This document shows, piece after piece, positions 28,580 to 36,805 of a stretch of 64,000 nucleotides of DNA. The DNA is taken from positions 2,594,669 to 2,658,668 of the forward strand of contig NZ_AZSJ01000003.1 in assembly GCF_000516555.1 (NCBI RefSeq), in the 5' to 3' direction. The position numbers and the translations under genes are program-made. The stretch comes from Afipia sp. P52-10. GTDB lineage: Bacteria > Pseudomonadota > Alphaproteobacteria > Rhizobiales > Xanthobacteraceae. Under the pieces are notes generated by a model. The model was not told the DNA's origin and searched no databases. It saw only the letters and a list, made by a program, of their open reading frames with translations. How positions within the stretch are numbered: the first letter of the stretch is position 1; the number at the start of each line of letters is the position of its first letter.

Positions 28580-29305
28580 TCAGCTGGTGGTATCGCTGCC
28601 GCTGCTGGTCGGGCGGACCACGCGCTTGATCTGGTCGAGGGTGATGCTTTCACCGTTGATGATCAGGAGCGGCGGGGTCGATGTCAGATCGACGGAATCG
28701 ATCACGCCCTTGGAGTCCGCGGACATGGTGACGGCCTGTCCGTCGGCATCGACCGCCTTGATCGAGACCTTGTAGGTGCCCTCCGGCCATTGCACGCCGT
28801 CGTTGCCCTTGCCGTCCCAGACAAAGTTGTGGTTGCCGGCATTGAGATTGTAGGTGCCGCTATAGACCGTCTGGCCGCTCGCATTGACGACGCTGACGGT
28901 GGCGCGGACATCCTTCGGCGTGGTGAGGGTCCAGGTGGCCATACCATCCTTGTACGCAGCGCTGGTGCCGTCCACCACCACGGTTGCGCCGACCAGGTTG
29001 AGGGCCTGAGTCGCCTGGGAGGTCTTCTGCAGGTCGATCAGCGATTTCAACTGATCGTTCTGCTTCAGTTGCTGCTCGACCTGCGCGAACTGCACGAGCT
29101 GCTGGGTGAACTGGTTGGTATCCAGCGGATCGAGCGGGTTCTGGTTCTGCAGCTGGGTCGTCAGCAAGGTCAGGAACGTCTGGAAGTTGCCGGCGAGCGT
29201 TGCGCCGCTGCCAGAGCCCATCGAGCCGGTCGACGTCGATGACGACGACGTGTTGGTCGACGGCGCCGAGATCACCTGCGAGGGCAGCGAGACGTCAATG
29301 GCCAT
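28580..29305 (-). CDS. flgD: Flagellar hook assembly protein FlgD
   Basis: This 241-residue hook-capping scaffold has a Ser/Thr-rich N-terminus followed by the conserved NFQTFLTLLTTQLQNQNPLD segment and a Gln-rich helix (TQQLVQFAQVEQQLKQND). The FlgD Ig-like and tudor-like part contains NHNFVWDGKGNDGVQWPEGT. It follows fliK by 11 bases, so the two form an operon for hook length and assembly. Confidence 0.95.
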   Translation of the reverse strand: MAIDVSLPSQVISAPSTNTSSSSTSTGSMGSGSGATLAGNFQTFLTLLTTQLQNQNPLDPLDTNQFTQQLVQFAQVEQQLKQNDQLKSLIDLQKTSQATQALNLVGATVVVDGTSAAYKDGMATWTLTTPKDVRATVSVVNASGQTVYSGTYNLNAGNHNFVWDGKGNDGVQWPEGTYKVSIKAVDADGQAVTMSADSKGVIDSVDLTSTPPLLIINGESITLDQIKRVVRPTSSGSDTTS

Positions 29306-29316
29306 GGGCGTTGTCC

Positions 29317-30771
29317 TTATACTCTGATGTCGATGCCGCCGCGCGCGCCGATCATACGGCCATAGCTGCGCGTCGCAGGCTCGGGCGTGGCTTGGTCGTC
29401 TTCGATGATGTGCAGCCGGTGGGCATTGCGCCCGGTGTCGTTGTCGTCGTTGCGCTGCGACTGCGATTGGTCGCGCAGCGAGAACTGCAGGCCACTGTCG
29501 GAGGTCTTCAGACCCGCATCCTGCAGCGCGCGTTCGAGCTGCGGCGCGTCACGGCGCAGCATGTCCAGGGTGGAGGATTTCTCGACGATCAGGTGCGAGG
29601 TGACCTGCCCGTGCCGATCGACGTCGAGCTTGACGTCGATGCGGCCGAGCTCCGGCGGATCGAGCCTGATCTCGAAGCGGCTGCGACCGATCTGCGCATT
29701 GGCGACGATCTCGACGGCCAGACCATTGAGCGGCACCGGCACTGAAGACGCTGCGACCGCCGTAAGCTGCGCCATCTGAGCGGGGGCGGCGACCTGCGGC
29801 GCGGTGGTATGGGCAACGCCGAAGCCGTTCGGCTGTAACAGGTCGGATGCGGACTGCGTATGAGCCGGCGCTGCTGTCACGTTCGCATCCGATGCCGTGG
29901 CTCGGGCCGGCTTCGGCGTCTCGACGTCGGATCGGTCCGCAGCCAGGTGCGGCTGCGTGCTGCTGCGGGCATCCGGTGTCGTGCCGGGCTTGCGCGGATC
30001 CGGCGTGGCTTCCACCGGTTTCGGGTCGCCGTTCGGCTTGGCGTCCTCTGCTGCGCGGATGAACTGGCCGTGCTCGACAGTGCCGGGCTTTGCATCGGTC
30101 GCTTTGGCTGGCGATGCGAGTTCGTTCTGCGCCTTTGCGTCCACCTGGGCGGCGACGGTGTCGGCCTTGATATCGCCTTCGGGTTTGATCTCGGTCGGCA
30201 GTGCCGCCGCGGCGGTCTCGGTTGTGGCTTCGGCGCCTGCGGCGGTTGCGGCTGCAACCGGCGGTGCCGTATCGGCGGCAACGCGGCTCAACGCGGCCGC
30301 GGCTGTTTCTGCTGGCGTTGGCACCACCGTCGCCGGCGGGTTCACCACCGGGATCGCATCATCGGCGCTGACGACCGAGGTGACGAGCGCCGGGTCCGGC
30401 GCGTTCGCGGCTGGATCGCCCGCGTCGTCCTTGTTGTCCGTGGCATCGGTCGTGGTCTGCGCGGCTGTATTCGCGGAGCTCTCGGCCTGCGGGCTGCGCT
30501 CGATCCGCGTCCCGCCCTCGGCCGGAGGCTGTGTTTGCCGCTCGGATTGCGGGGACTCCGCCGGTACTGGTCGCCGGGTGACAGCCGGATCGTCGGCGGC
30601 CGATGGTGATCGCGGCTGGTTGCGGGAGGACGCCGACAGATTGCTGTCGACCAGGGTCGCAAAGCCGTCCTGCCGCTCTGCAGCGGGTTTGCCGCCCGAC
30701 CGGGGCGCGGAGGACCGATTGGAACCATTCAAACTGGCTTCGACTGCAACGCTGGACAAGGCTCGCCTCAC
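29317..30771 (-). CDS. fliK: Flagellar hook-length control protein FliK
   Basis: The 484-residue protein has a long, disordered Ala/Pro/Thr/Asp-rich N-terminal part (to about 370), as expected of the molecular ruler. The compact C-terminal switch domain has RSRFEIRLDPPELGRIDVKL, HLIVEKSSTLDMLRRDAPQ and LQDAGLKTSDSGLQFSLRDQ. It is exported and stops hook growth by acting on FlhB. The start is uncertain: GTG at 30771, or TTG at 30759, which has GAGG seven bases upstream. Confidence 0.9.
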   Translation of the reverse strand: MRRALSSVAVEASLNGSNRSSAPRSGGKPAAERQDGFATLVDSNLSASSRNQPRSPSAADDPAVTRRPVPAESPQSERQTQPPAEGGTRIERSPQAESSANTAAQTTTDATDNKDDAGDPAANAPDPALVTSVVSADDAIPVVNPPATVVPTPAETAAAALSRVAADTAPPVAAATAAGAEATTETAAAALPTEIKPEGDIKADTVAAQVDAKAQNELASPAKATDAKPGTVEHGQFIRAAEDAKPNGDPKPVEATPDPRKPGTTPDARSSTQPHLAADRSDVETPKPARATASDANVTAAPAHTQSASDLLQPNGFGVAHTTAPQVAAPAQMAQLTAVAASSVPVPLNGLAVEIVANAQIGRSRFEIRLDPPELGRIDVKLDVDRHGQVTSHLIVEKSSTLDMLRRDAPQLERALQDAGLKTSDSGLQFSLRDQSQSQRNDDNDTGRNAHRLHIIEDDQATPEPATRSYGRMIGARGGIDIRV

Positions 30772-31042
30772 ACGGGAAGGAGATTTCCTCCTGTCTTCAG
30801 CAAGGAGCGGGCCACCCGGTCCGCAAAATTAGTCCATATTTTCCAGGCGCTTACCCTGATCGAGGGGAGGCCGCTCGGTTGTCCTGCGCAGCGGCATTTT
30901 GCCCAGCGGCAAGAATTACCCTGTCAGGCTGTTTCTTGGCTTGCATGATTGCACAGCCCCGGCGCGGGCTATAAGTACATGGCACTACACCAGAAACAGC
31001 GATTCAAGCGCGGCCCTGAGGCCGCTGAAACCAGCCGGACCC

Positions 31043-32233
31043 ATGCTCAACAGCCTCGATCTTGAAGGCCGTCCGCAGGACACCCGTGTCGTCGTCGCCA
31101 TGTCGGGCGGCGTCGACTCCTCGACAACGGCTGCGCTGCTGAAGGCGGAAGGCTACGACGTGGTCGGCGTGACCTTGCAGCTTTACGACCACGGCGCTGC
31201 GACCCATCGCAAGGGTGCCTGCTGCGCGGGCCAGGATATCCATGACGCGCGGATGGTGGCGGAGCGGATCGGCATTCCGCACTATGTCCTCGACTACGAG
31301 GATCGTTTCCGCGCAGCGGTGATCGATCGCTTCGCGGAGAGTTATGCGGCCGGCGAGACGCCGGTGCCGTGCATCGAGTGCAATCGCTCGATCAAGTTCG
31401 ATGATCTGCTGACGACAGCGCGGCAGCTCGGCGCGCGCGTGCTCGCGACCGGCCACTATGTTGCCTCGCGCAGATTGGCGGATGGATCGCGCGCCTTGCA
31501 TTGTGCGAAGGATGCCGACCGCGATCAGAGCTATTTCCTGTTCGCGACCACGCAGGACCAACTGGCCACCGTCCGTTTCCCGCTCGGCGATATGACGAAA
31601 GCCGAGACGCGTGATCTCGCCCGGACCTATGGTCTGTCGGTGGCCGACAAGCACGACAGCCAGGATATCTGCTTCGTGCCGACAGGCCGCTATACCGATG
31701 TGATCGAACGGCTGAAGCCGCATGCGGTCGAGCCCGGTGAGATCGTCGATCTCAACGGACGCGTGCTTGGCCGGCATGAGGGGATCGTGCATTTCACGGT
31801 CGGCCAGCGGCGTGGCCTCGGCATTGCTGCGGCCGAACCGCTGTACGTGGTCCGTCTGGAAGCCGATACTCATCGCGTCGTGGTCGGACCCCGCGCGGCA
31901 CTGCGCACCCGCTCGATCGCATTGCGCGACATCAACTGGATCGGTGACGGCGCGTTGCCGCATGCCGGCGAAGCGCGCGAGATCTACGTTCGTGTTCGCT
32001 CGACCCGGCCGCCGCGGCCAGCACTGTTGCGCGCAGTCGATGGCCGTTGCGAGGTCGAGCTCGTCGATGGCGAGGAGGGCGTCTCGCCCGGTCAGGCCTG
32101 CGTCTTCTACGATGCCCCAGCCGGGCAGGCGCGCGTGCTTGGCGGCGGCTTCATCGCCCGAACAGTCGCGATGGCCGATGCGGCGCAGCCGACCCTTGCG
32201 GGGAGGCCGCTGGTTGCGGCATCACCGGTTTAG
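31043..32233 (+). CDS. mnmA: tRNA-specific 2-thiouridylase MnmA
   Basis: This 396-residue enzyme thiolates uridine 34 of Lys, Glu and Gln tRNAs. [18 protein letters not shown] is the PP-loop for ATP. The catalytic cysteines are in [14 protein letters not shown] and [13 protein letters not shown], with TGHYV between them. The C-terminal beta-barrel is present ([20 protein letters not shown]). The ATG at 31043 is the family-typical start. It diverges from fliK. Confidence 0.96.
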   Translation: MLNSLDLEGRPQDTRVVVAMSGGVDSSTTAALLKAEGYDVVGVTLQLYDHGAATHRKGACCAGQDIHDARMVAERIGIPHYVLDYEDRFRAAVIDRFAESYAAGETPVPCIECNRSIKFDDLLTTARQLGARVLATGHYVASRRLADGSRALHCAKDADRDQSYFLFATTQDQLATVRFPLGDMTKAETRDLARTYGLSVADKHDSQDICFVPTGRYTDVIERLKPHAVEPGEIVDLNGRVLGRHEGIVHFTVGQRRGLGIAAAEPLYVVRLEADTHRVVVGPRAALRTRSIALRDINWIGDGALPHAGEAREIYVRVRSTRPPRPALLRAVDGRCEVELVDGEEGVSPGQACVFYDAPAGQARVLGGGFIARTVAMADAAQPTLAGRPLVAASPV

Positions 32234-32343
32234 CGGTTCGATCGCGGCCGTTGGTCATCCGCTGCCGCAGCGGGATCGGCCGATCCTGGACCGAAAGAAT
32301 CGCTCTGCGACGAAACGCGTCGAGACAAGAATCGAGAGCTTCG

Positions 32344-32362
32344 GTTCTGATTCAATCAGAAC
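32344..32362. repeat. Perfect 19-nt palindrome upstream of pmtA
   Basis: GTTCTGATT-C-AATCAGAAC is a perfect inverted repeat with a one-base centre, followed by a second short palindrome, TTCTAGAA, at 32371-32378. The element sits in the mnmA-pmtA spacer. It could be an operator or a copy of a dispersed intergenic repeat. Confidence 0.6.
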
Positions 32363-32398
32363 TGAGCAAGTTCTAGAATAGGTGAGTTGGGGCGGGGG

Positions 32399-33037
32399 AT
32401 GACCAACGATATCGACCGCGATGGCGTCGCGAAGGCCTACGCGCGCTGGGCGCCGGTCTACGATCTCGTATTCGGCGCGGTGTTCGAGAAGGGCCGGCGT
32501 GCATCGATTGAAGCCGCCGACAGGGTTGGCGGACGGGTGCTCGACGTCGGGGTCGGCACCGGACTTTCGCTGTCCGACTATGCACCGACGACGCGAATCT
32601 GCGGGGTCGATCTGTCCGAGCCGATGCTCCGCAAGGCTCAGGAGCGGGTCAGGACCATGAACCTGACCAACGTGGAAACCTTGGCGGTGATGGATGCCAA
32701 GACCTTGGCCTTCGCCGACAACACGTTTGACGCCGTGGTGGCGCAGTATGTCATCACCACGGTCCCCGATCCGGAGGGAACGCTCGACGACTTCGTGCGC
32801 GTGTTGAAGAGCGGCGGCGAGCTGATCCTCGTCAATCATATCGGAGCGGAAGCGGGACCGCGGCGCATGTTCGAAACAGCGTTTGCCCCGGTGGCGCGCA
32901 AACTTGGCTGGCGGCCGGAATTCCCCTGGGAGCGGCTGGTGAATTGGGCGTCGCGGCATGGTGGCGTGACCATGATCGAACGCCGGCCGATGCCGCCGCT
33001 CGGGCATTTCTCACTGATCCGCTACCGCAAGGCCTGA
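32399..33037 (+). CDS. pmtA: PmtA-type phosphatidylethanolamine N-methyltransferase
   Basis: This 212-residue class I SAM-dependent methyltransferase has motif I in GRVLDVGVGTGLSLSDY and the acidic ribose-binding residue in ICGVDLSEPMLRKAQ, then VVAQYVITTVPDPEGTLDDF. The ending GVTMIERRPMPPLGHFSLIR matches the rhizobial PmtA type, which makes phosphatidylcholine by successive methylation of phosphatidylethanolamine. The start ATG follows a GGCGGGGG stretch. Other small-molecule substrates cannot be excluded. Confidence 0.82.
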   Translation: MTNDIDRDGVAKAYARWAPVYDLVFGAVFEKGRRASIEAADRVGGRVLDVGVGTGLSLSDYAPTTRICGVDLSEPMLRKAQERVRTMNLTNVETLAVMDAKTLAFADNTFDAVVAQYVITTVPDPEGTLDDFVRVLKSGGELILVNHIGAEAGPRRMFETAFAPVARKLGWRPEFPWERLVNWASRHGGVTMIERRPMPPLGHFSLIRYRKA

Positions 33038-33156
33038 CATCGTCAGCGGAACCAGCAAGGTTCAGGCAACTGTCTCGCTGCGGAGCGGAGGCGTTCACGA
33101 ATGCGCTGCGACACGGATAGGCCGGAACTTGAGGCCGTCCCATCCGTTGACCGTCC

Positions 33157-33504
33157 ATGCGAACCCTCATGGTGTTGACGACATTCCTGGTCATCACGAC
33201 GGCGGCGACAGCTCAGATGCCGCCATCGCGGGACAGTGCGCAAGCTCAGCCACCGCAACAGGGGACAGCGCGCTGCGCGCCTATGCCACAGAACCCGGGG
33301 CAGGGCAGCGAACGGGCGCCGTCTGGTACGGTTGGACAGGCGCCGGGATCGCTGACGGATCGGCTCTCCCAATCGGACGGCGTCTTGTGCCCGCCGGCCC
33401 ATCTCGATCAGGAGATGCAGAAGGAAGCCCCGGACGTCGGTAAAACGCCGGTGATCCCACCGCCGCGCCAACCGGGCGGCGATCCTTCAACCCGTCCCAA
33501 ATAA
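33157..33504 (+). CDS. Small exported proline-rich hypothetical protein
   Basis: The 115-residue protein has a short signal peptide (MRTLMVLTTFLVITTAATAQ) and a Pro/Gln/Ser-rich mature part with two Cys (ARCAPMPQ and GVLCPPAHLDQEM). No known domain is recognised. It lies just before the tRNA-Met promoter and has a weak 6-bp hairpin (AGGAAG/CTTCCT) after its stop. Confidence 0.6.
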   Translation: MRTLMVLTTFLVITTAATAQMPPSRDSAQAQPPQQGTARCAPMPQNPGQGSERAPSGTVGQAPGSLTDRLSQSDGVLCPPAHLDQEMQKEAPDVGKTPVIPPPRQPGGDPSTRPK

Positions 33505-33530
33505 GATGATCAGGAAGGGGCTTCCTTTGC

Positions 33531-33559
33531 TTGACAGGGATTTGGCCGCTTCCTTATAT
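33531..33559 (+). promoter_or_regulatory. Sigma-70 promoter of tRNA-Met
   Basis: TTGACA (33531-33536), a 17-base spacer and TTATAT (33554-33559) lie 54 bases before the tRNA gene. Confidence 0.75.
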
Positions 33560-33612
33560 GCGCCCGTTCGCAGCCGCCCGTCGGCTTTCGGCATTCGCTG
33601 CCGCGAACAGTT

Positions 33613-33689
33613 GGCGGGGTAGCTCAGCTGGTTAGAGCACGGGAATCATAATCCTGGGGTCGGGGGTTCGAGTCCCTCCCCCGCTACCA
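33613..33689 (+). tRNA. tRNA-Met (anticodon CAU)
   Basis: The 77-base cloverleaf folds by eye: acceptor GGCGGGG with CCCCGCT, D-arm GCTC/GAGC, anticodon arm CGGGA-ATCATAA-TCCTG, a T-arm with GGTTCGAGTCC, and an encoded 3' CCA. The anticodon CAT with a standard, fully paired acceptor start fits an elongator Met tRNA, although the CAU-Ile (lysidine) type cannot be fully excluded. It marks the junction between the core region and the catabolic region. Confidence 0.93.
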
Positions 33690-33978
33690 CCTTTCCCGCC
33701 TCCTTCGACCCGATTTGGGTAGGCCTTTCCCCGAGCACGGCGTTAGCCGGCCTGCTATCTCGACGGCCATACGGCTATGCTTGGCATCCTGGATCAGGGA
33801 ACACAGTGACAGTTTCGACCAAGTCCGTGTCGACCAAGTCTGAGGTTCCTGCGGTCTCGCATTTCCGGCCGTGGCAACCTTGGCCGCGTCTCATCGAGAC
33901 ATGTGAGTTGCTCCTCGTATATGTCTCGACTCTGGCAGAGTACAGCGCGACTGCCTTCGGAGCGGACGGTCGACGCTG
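33690..33978. other. Spacer after the tRNA
   Basis: There is no supported gene. A short direct repeat, TCGACCAAGTC, occurs at 33815-33825 and 33830-33840. An inverted repeat, CGAGACAT/ATGTCTCG, at 33895-33928 has an 18-base loop. No integrase or phage remnant is recognisable. Confidence 0.4.
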
Positions 33979-34508
33979 TTAGTTCGGTCGCGTGCGGTCC
34001 GGCTGATGCATTAATCCAGCGACCCTGATTCTCTGCCCGACTGCGACGCTGATCGACGTTACCAAGGCCGGCATCGGCGCCGCCATGTACGCGTCGTAAC
34101 TGTCCTTCTCGTTGCGTCGCGCGTTTACGCTCGCACCAGTGGTTCGAAACTGCGATGACGCGCGGCTGGACTTCAGCCCGAAGAACACCTCGACGTGCCC
34201 GTCCTCGCGCGTGTTGGCGAGGGCGGTGAACATAACCACCAGCGTCTTGCCATCCTCGATCTCGACCGCAATCTCCCGCCGGCTTTCATGTCGTAGAAGA
34301 ACACGGACGTCGACAGCACCGAGGCCGGGCCGTATTTGCGCTGGGAGATCTTCAGATACATCACGTTGGGAGGTGAACTTTTCCCATCGAGCGCGCACGC
34401 TTCTTTCTCGGTCCCGGCGCGCATCGCCTTGAACTTGAGCAGCGAACCCGGCTGCGCCGTCGAAGTCTCCGAGCTTTTCGGCACCTTCTTTTGCAGCGCC
34501 CGAGTCAC
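33979..34508 (-). pseudogene. Frameshifted hypothetical gene
   Basis: Two minus-strand frames read as one protein if one base is restored near 34275. The first begins with GTG at 34508, has ALQKKVPKSSETSTAQPGSL, and runs to STSVFFYDMKAGG. The second continues EIAVEIEDGKTLVVMFTALA and VEVFFGLKSSRASSQFRTTG to the stop at 33979. The combined product would be about 175 residues. I recognise no domain. The join is smooth, which supports a single decayed or miscalled gene rather than two. Confidence 0.5.
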
Positions 34509-34559
34509 ATCGGCCCGGTGGCTGACCAGGGTTCAGGGCCGTTCCCTATAGCGCGACAA

Positions 34560-34572
34560 CATAACTGTTAGG
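34560..34572 (+). promoter_or_regulatory. Putative LysR-module operator (weak copy)
   Basis: CATAACTGTTAGG matches 10 of 13 positions of the palindrome GATAACTGTTATC seen at 40869 and 45610. It lies 70 bases before the DUF35 gene, at the head of the four-gene operon. Confidence 0.45.
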
Positions 34573-34641
34573 ACGTTGAATCCGCGATGCGATCGATGGC
34601 ATTTGATGTACGCCAGCCTTCGCCCGTGGTGAGAAGCAACA

Positions 34642-35073
34642 ATGAAATTCGAACCAATCACAGCATTATCTCCCAACATGACTGCGATCGGAGGGGACCT
34701 TATCGGCGGCGATCCTTTGGCCCTCGTCGGTGCGCGTTGCAAGGCGTGCGAGAACTTCTCGTTTCCGCCCCGCGCATTTTGCCCGGCGTGTTTCTCCGCA
34801 GACAAGCTTGAACGGCGACCTCTTCGGGGCGAGGGAACGGTATTCACTTTCACTGTCGTTCGTCAGGCTCCGGCGGGGCATGCGGTGCCATACGTGCTCG
34901 CCTTCGTCGATCTCCATGAGGGCGTTCGCATCATGGCGCAGGTGCGCGCAGAACCGGAAGCCGTCCATATTGGCATGAAGGTCCGGGCGGCATTCTACAT
35001 CCGGACAACGGATGCGAGCTCCATGGCGATCTATGCGTTCGAGCCCGCTCCGGCCAGCATGGGAGCTTCATGA
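34642..35073 (+). CDS. DUF35 zinc-ribbon/OB-fold protein
   Basis: This 143-residue protein has a rubredoxin-like zinc ribbon (RCKACENFSFPPRAFCPAC) followed by an OB-fold (GEGTVFTFTVVRQAP and VPYVLAFVDLHEGVRIMAQV). DUF35 proteins pair with thiolase-like enzymes, and the zinc ribbon and OB-fold help bind or channel acyl-CoA. The next gene is such a thiolase and overlaps its stop codon, so the two probably form a complex. Confidence 0.88.
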   Translation: MKFEPITALSPNMTAIGGDLIGGDPLALVGARCKACENFSFPPRAFCPACFSADKLERRPLRGEGTVFTFTVVRQAPAGHAVPYVLAFVDLHEGVRIMAQVRAEPEAVHIGMKVRAAFYIRTTDASSMAIYAFEPAPASMGAS

Positions 35074-36221
35074 TGACTAGGGCCTTTGTTGCGGGAGCAG
35101 GTATGGTCCGGTTTGGAAAATACGATCCAACCGTCACATTCGAGAAGCTCGCTGTCGGCGCCGCGGCTTCGGCGATGAAGGATGCTGGCGCGGGGCGTGC
35201 CAATATTGAGGCGGTCTATCTTGGGCACGTCTTCGGCGGCCCGGTCGCCGGACAACGCGTCGCGGTGGAACTCGGATTGGGCGGCCTGCCGGTCAGCAAC
35301 CATGAAAATTACTGTGCGAGCGGCGCGACTTCGCTCCGCGAGGCTTGGCTTTCCATCATTGCCGGGCTCTATGATATCGTTCTCGTCATCGGCGCCGAAA
35401 AGATGACCGATCGCGTGAAAGGGGGCGTGGCGCCGGATCCGTCGGACCTTGATGCCGTCCATGGCTTCATCATGACGGCAGGGCATGCGATGAGCGCCCG
35501 CCGCTACATGGAGGATCATGGCGCGTCCCGCGAGGAGATCGCGATGGTTGCAGTAAAAAACCATGCCCATTCGCGCTTCAATCCCTACGCTCAGTACCAG
35601 CATGCGGTGACACTCGAAGCCGTCACAAGCGCCCGCTTGATTGCCGATCCGCTCGGCGTGCTCGACTGCAGTCCGATCAGCGACGGCGCGGCTGCGGCCG
35701 TGCTTTGCAGCGAGAAAGGTCTCACGCGGCTCCACCGGCCCTCGAACTTGCCAGAAGTGCGTGCGGTCGGGCTTGTCAGTGGGACGCTACGCACCGGCCT
35801 CTACGACTTCAACGAGGAAGATATCTCGCGTCGGGCGGGTGAGCTCGCCTATGCCGCTGCCGCGATCGATCCAAAAGACATTGATTTCGTCGAGATGCAC
35901 GATTGCTTCACGATCGCTGAGATTGTGAGGATGGAAGGTCTCGGGCTTATCCCACGCGGCGAGGGTGGGCGATGGACCGCGACGCGGCGAACCTCGTTGG
36001 GTGGGGCGCTGCCGGTCAACCCTAGTGGAGGTCTCCTGTCGCGTGGTCACCCCGTCGGCGCCACCGGCATGGCCCAGGTCTGTGAGCTATATTGGCAACT
36101 GACGGGGCAGGCCGGCGGGCGTCAAGTCGAGAACGCACGGCTTGCGCTCGGCTATTGCAAGGGTGGCACTGTGAACGGAACGGACGGCGCCTCCGTATCG
36201 ACGGTAGTGATGTCGACGTGA
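35070..36221 (+). CDS. Thiolase family protein (SCP-x / acetyl-CoA acetyltransferase-like)
   Basis: The 383-residue thiolase-fold enzyme has the nucleophilic Cys in NHENYCASGATSLREAW. VEMHDCFTIAEIVRMEGLGL replaces the NEAF loop with HDCF, and PSGGLLSRGHPVGATGMAQV holds the second His. This is the SCP-x/DUF35-partnered subgroup seen in sterol side-chain and aromatic acid degradation, where it cleaves beta-ketoacyl-CoA or catalyses retro-aldol chemistry. It overlaps the DUF35 gene by an ATGA. Confidence 0.88.
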   Translation: MMTRAFVAGAGMVRFGKYDPTVTFEKLAVGAAASAMKDAGAGRANIEAVYLGHVFGGPVAGQRVAVELGLGGLPVSNHENYCASGATSLREAWLSIIAGLYDIVLVIGAEKMTDRVKGGVAPDPSDLDAVHGFIMTAGHAMSARRYMEDHGASREEIAMVAVKNHAHSRFNPYAQYQHAVTLEAVTSARLIADPLGVLDCSPISDGAAAAVLCSEKGLTRLHRPSNLPEVRAVGLVSGTLRTGLYDFNEEDISRRAGELAYAAAAIDPKDIDFVEMHDCFTIAEIVRMEGLGLIPRGEGGRWTATRRTSLGGALPVNPSGGLLSRGHPVGATGMAQVCELYWQLTGQAGGRQVENARLALGYCKGGTVNGTDGASVSTVVMST

Positions 36222-36277
36222 CGTATCGGTGGTTCCGAACCAGTCGCTCTGATCATCATCATGTGCGGGACGTTTAC

Positions 36278-36805
36278 ATGGACGAGATGCTGTGGCGCGA
36301 TCGATGCTTCGAAGATTTCGCGGTCGGCGATGTCTGTAAGCACCGCCAGTCGCGGACGATCACTGAATACGACAATATGCTGTTCACGCTGATGACGCAG
36401 AACCCGGCTCCGCTGCATATCGACAAGCATTTCGCCAAGGCGATGGGCCACACCCGTCCTATCGTGAACTCGACGCTCACGCTTGCGCTCGTCACCGGCC
36501 AGTCGGTCGCGGACCTCACTCCCAACGTCATTACCAATCTTGGCTGGGACAAGGTGCGCCTGCCGGCGCCGGTCTTCGAAGGAGATACAATCTATAGCCA
36601 GTCGATGGTCGAGGCGCTGCGTCCATCAGCAAGCCGCAAGGACGCAGGGATCATAACCTTGCAGACTGTCGGTTATACGCAGGAAGGTGTCATCGTGCTT
36701 CAGTGCGCACGAACGGTTGTGATCGCACGTCGCGGATTTGAACCGAAAGTTCAACGTCCTGAGCCTGCTGACATCATAACGCCTCGCGAGAAGGGGCCAT
36801 CATGA
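36278..36805 (+). CDS. MaoC-like hot-dog enoyl-CoA hydratase
   Basis: The 175-residue protein has the MaoC dehydratase signature RTITEYDNMLFTLMTQNPAPLH (residues about 26-48), carrying the catalytic Asp/His region, and then GWDKVRLPAPVFEGDTIYSQ. It would hydrate an enoyl-CoA in the pathway. GGGA lies eight bases before the ATG. Its stop codon overlaps the start of the FAD oxidoreductase gene. Confidence 0.88.
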   Translation: MDEMLWRDRCFEDFAVGDVCKHRQSRTITEYDNMLFTLMTQNPAPLHIDKHFAKAMGHTRPIVNSTLTLALVTGQSVADLTPNVITNLGWDKVRLPAPVFEGDTIYSQSMVEALRPSASRKDAGIITLQTVGYTQEGVIVLQCARTVVIARRGFEPKVQRPEPADIITPREKGPS

